A model generated the notes under the pieces. That model did no database searches and was not told the origin of the DNA. It saw only the letters and a program-made list of their open reading frames with translations. Below are positions 63,985 to 64,000 of a stretch of 64,000 nt of DNA, piece after piece. The DNA lies in NCBI RefSeq assembly GCF_044466355.1, contig NZ_JBITMQ010000003.1, positions 248,001 to 312,000 on the forward strand. Reading direction: 5' to 3'. Origin of the DNA: Actinophytocola sp044466355. Its GTDB lineage: Bacteria > Actinomycetota > Actinomycetes > Mycobacteriales > Pseudonocardiaceae. A program made the position numbers and the translations under genes. How positions within the stretch are numbered: the stretch's first letter is position 1; the number at the start of each line of letters is the position of its first letter.

Positions 63985-64000
63985 ATGACATCGGTGCAGG
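63985..64000 (+). CDS. Start of a gene cut by the window end
   Basis: ATG ACA TCG GTG CAG with GGAGGGGAG about 15 bases upstream, in the 180-bp gap divergent from the YihY gene. A GCCCTCA/TGAGGGC hairpin at 63916-63940 precedes it. Only five codons are visible, so no function can be given. Confidence 0.4.

Overview
The window is about 70% GC with GTG/ATG starts, strong GGAGG ribosome binding sites and the gene order of the mycobacterial/pseudonocardial core chromosome: recA-recX, miaB, a DUF349 gene, miaA-dapF-hflX, lexA / LysM gene / nrdR, ideR, a sigB-type sigma factor and DUF3039. This is a high-GC actinobacterium. The class II nrdJ, several regulator/oxidoreductase pairs, an XRE-DUF6879 cassette and a rifampin monooxygenase suggest the order Pseudonocardiales (Lentzea/Saccharothrix/Actinosynnema-like). 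The species cannot be named from sequence alone.

Layout. 0-3.8 kb: an Hsp70-like membrane protein cut by the window edge, a 37-residue membrane peptide, DUF3046, then recA-recX behind both an SOS box and a RecA-NDp type promoter. 4.6-8.1 kb: a succinate dehydrogenase operon. 8.2-13.4 kb: a MerR/SDR pair, a methyltransferase and a gluABCD-type amino-acid ABC importer. 13.5-22.4 kb: miaB, a membrane protein, a scaffold gap in an inverted repeat, DUF349, a dioxygenase-like gene, miaA, dapF, hflX and a secreted beta-propeller-like protein. 22.4-27.8 kb: divergent lexA / LysM protein with three SOS boxes, then nrdR-nrdJ. 27.8-35.2 kb: accessory genes (SDR plus TetR, TetR plus resistance-type ABC-F, prolyl oligopeptidase, a frameshifted hexapeptide-repeat gene, a SpoU methyltransferase).

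35.2-37.2 kb: a 2-kb lower-GC island (small protein, DUF6879, XRE-DUF5753 regulator, small protein). It is bounded by a perfect 52-bp direct repeat made from the 3' end of an adenosine deaminase gene. 37.2-43.5 kb: add, DUF4192, ideR-galK-galE, a rhodanese. 43.6-47.5 kb: an AcuC-type deacetylase and a GNAT/acyl-CoA-synthetase fusion acetyltransferase, a likely reversible lysine-acylation pair. 47.6-53.8 kb: two paralogous lipoproteins, class I fumarase, an 850-bp repeat-rich spacer with a nested hairpin, sigB, dtd, a methyltransferase. 53.9-64 kb: DUF3099, a PfkB sugar kinase, a three-gene ABC-2 transporter, a second adenosine deaminase, psuG, a rox-type monooxygenase behind a rifamycin-associated element, Spo0M, DUF3039, YihY and the first bases of another gene.

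Themes. DNA damage and replication control link recA-recX, lexA, the LysM cell-division gene and nrdR-nrdJ; recA and nrdR also carry DnaA-box-like sequences upstream. Central carbon metabolism is represented by sdh, fumarase and the acetylation pair. Several dispersed repeat families lie at gene junctions. One roughly 80-bp repeat ends in the ribosome binding site of two unrelated genes, sdhB and acuC.
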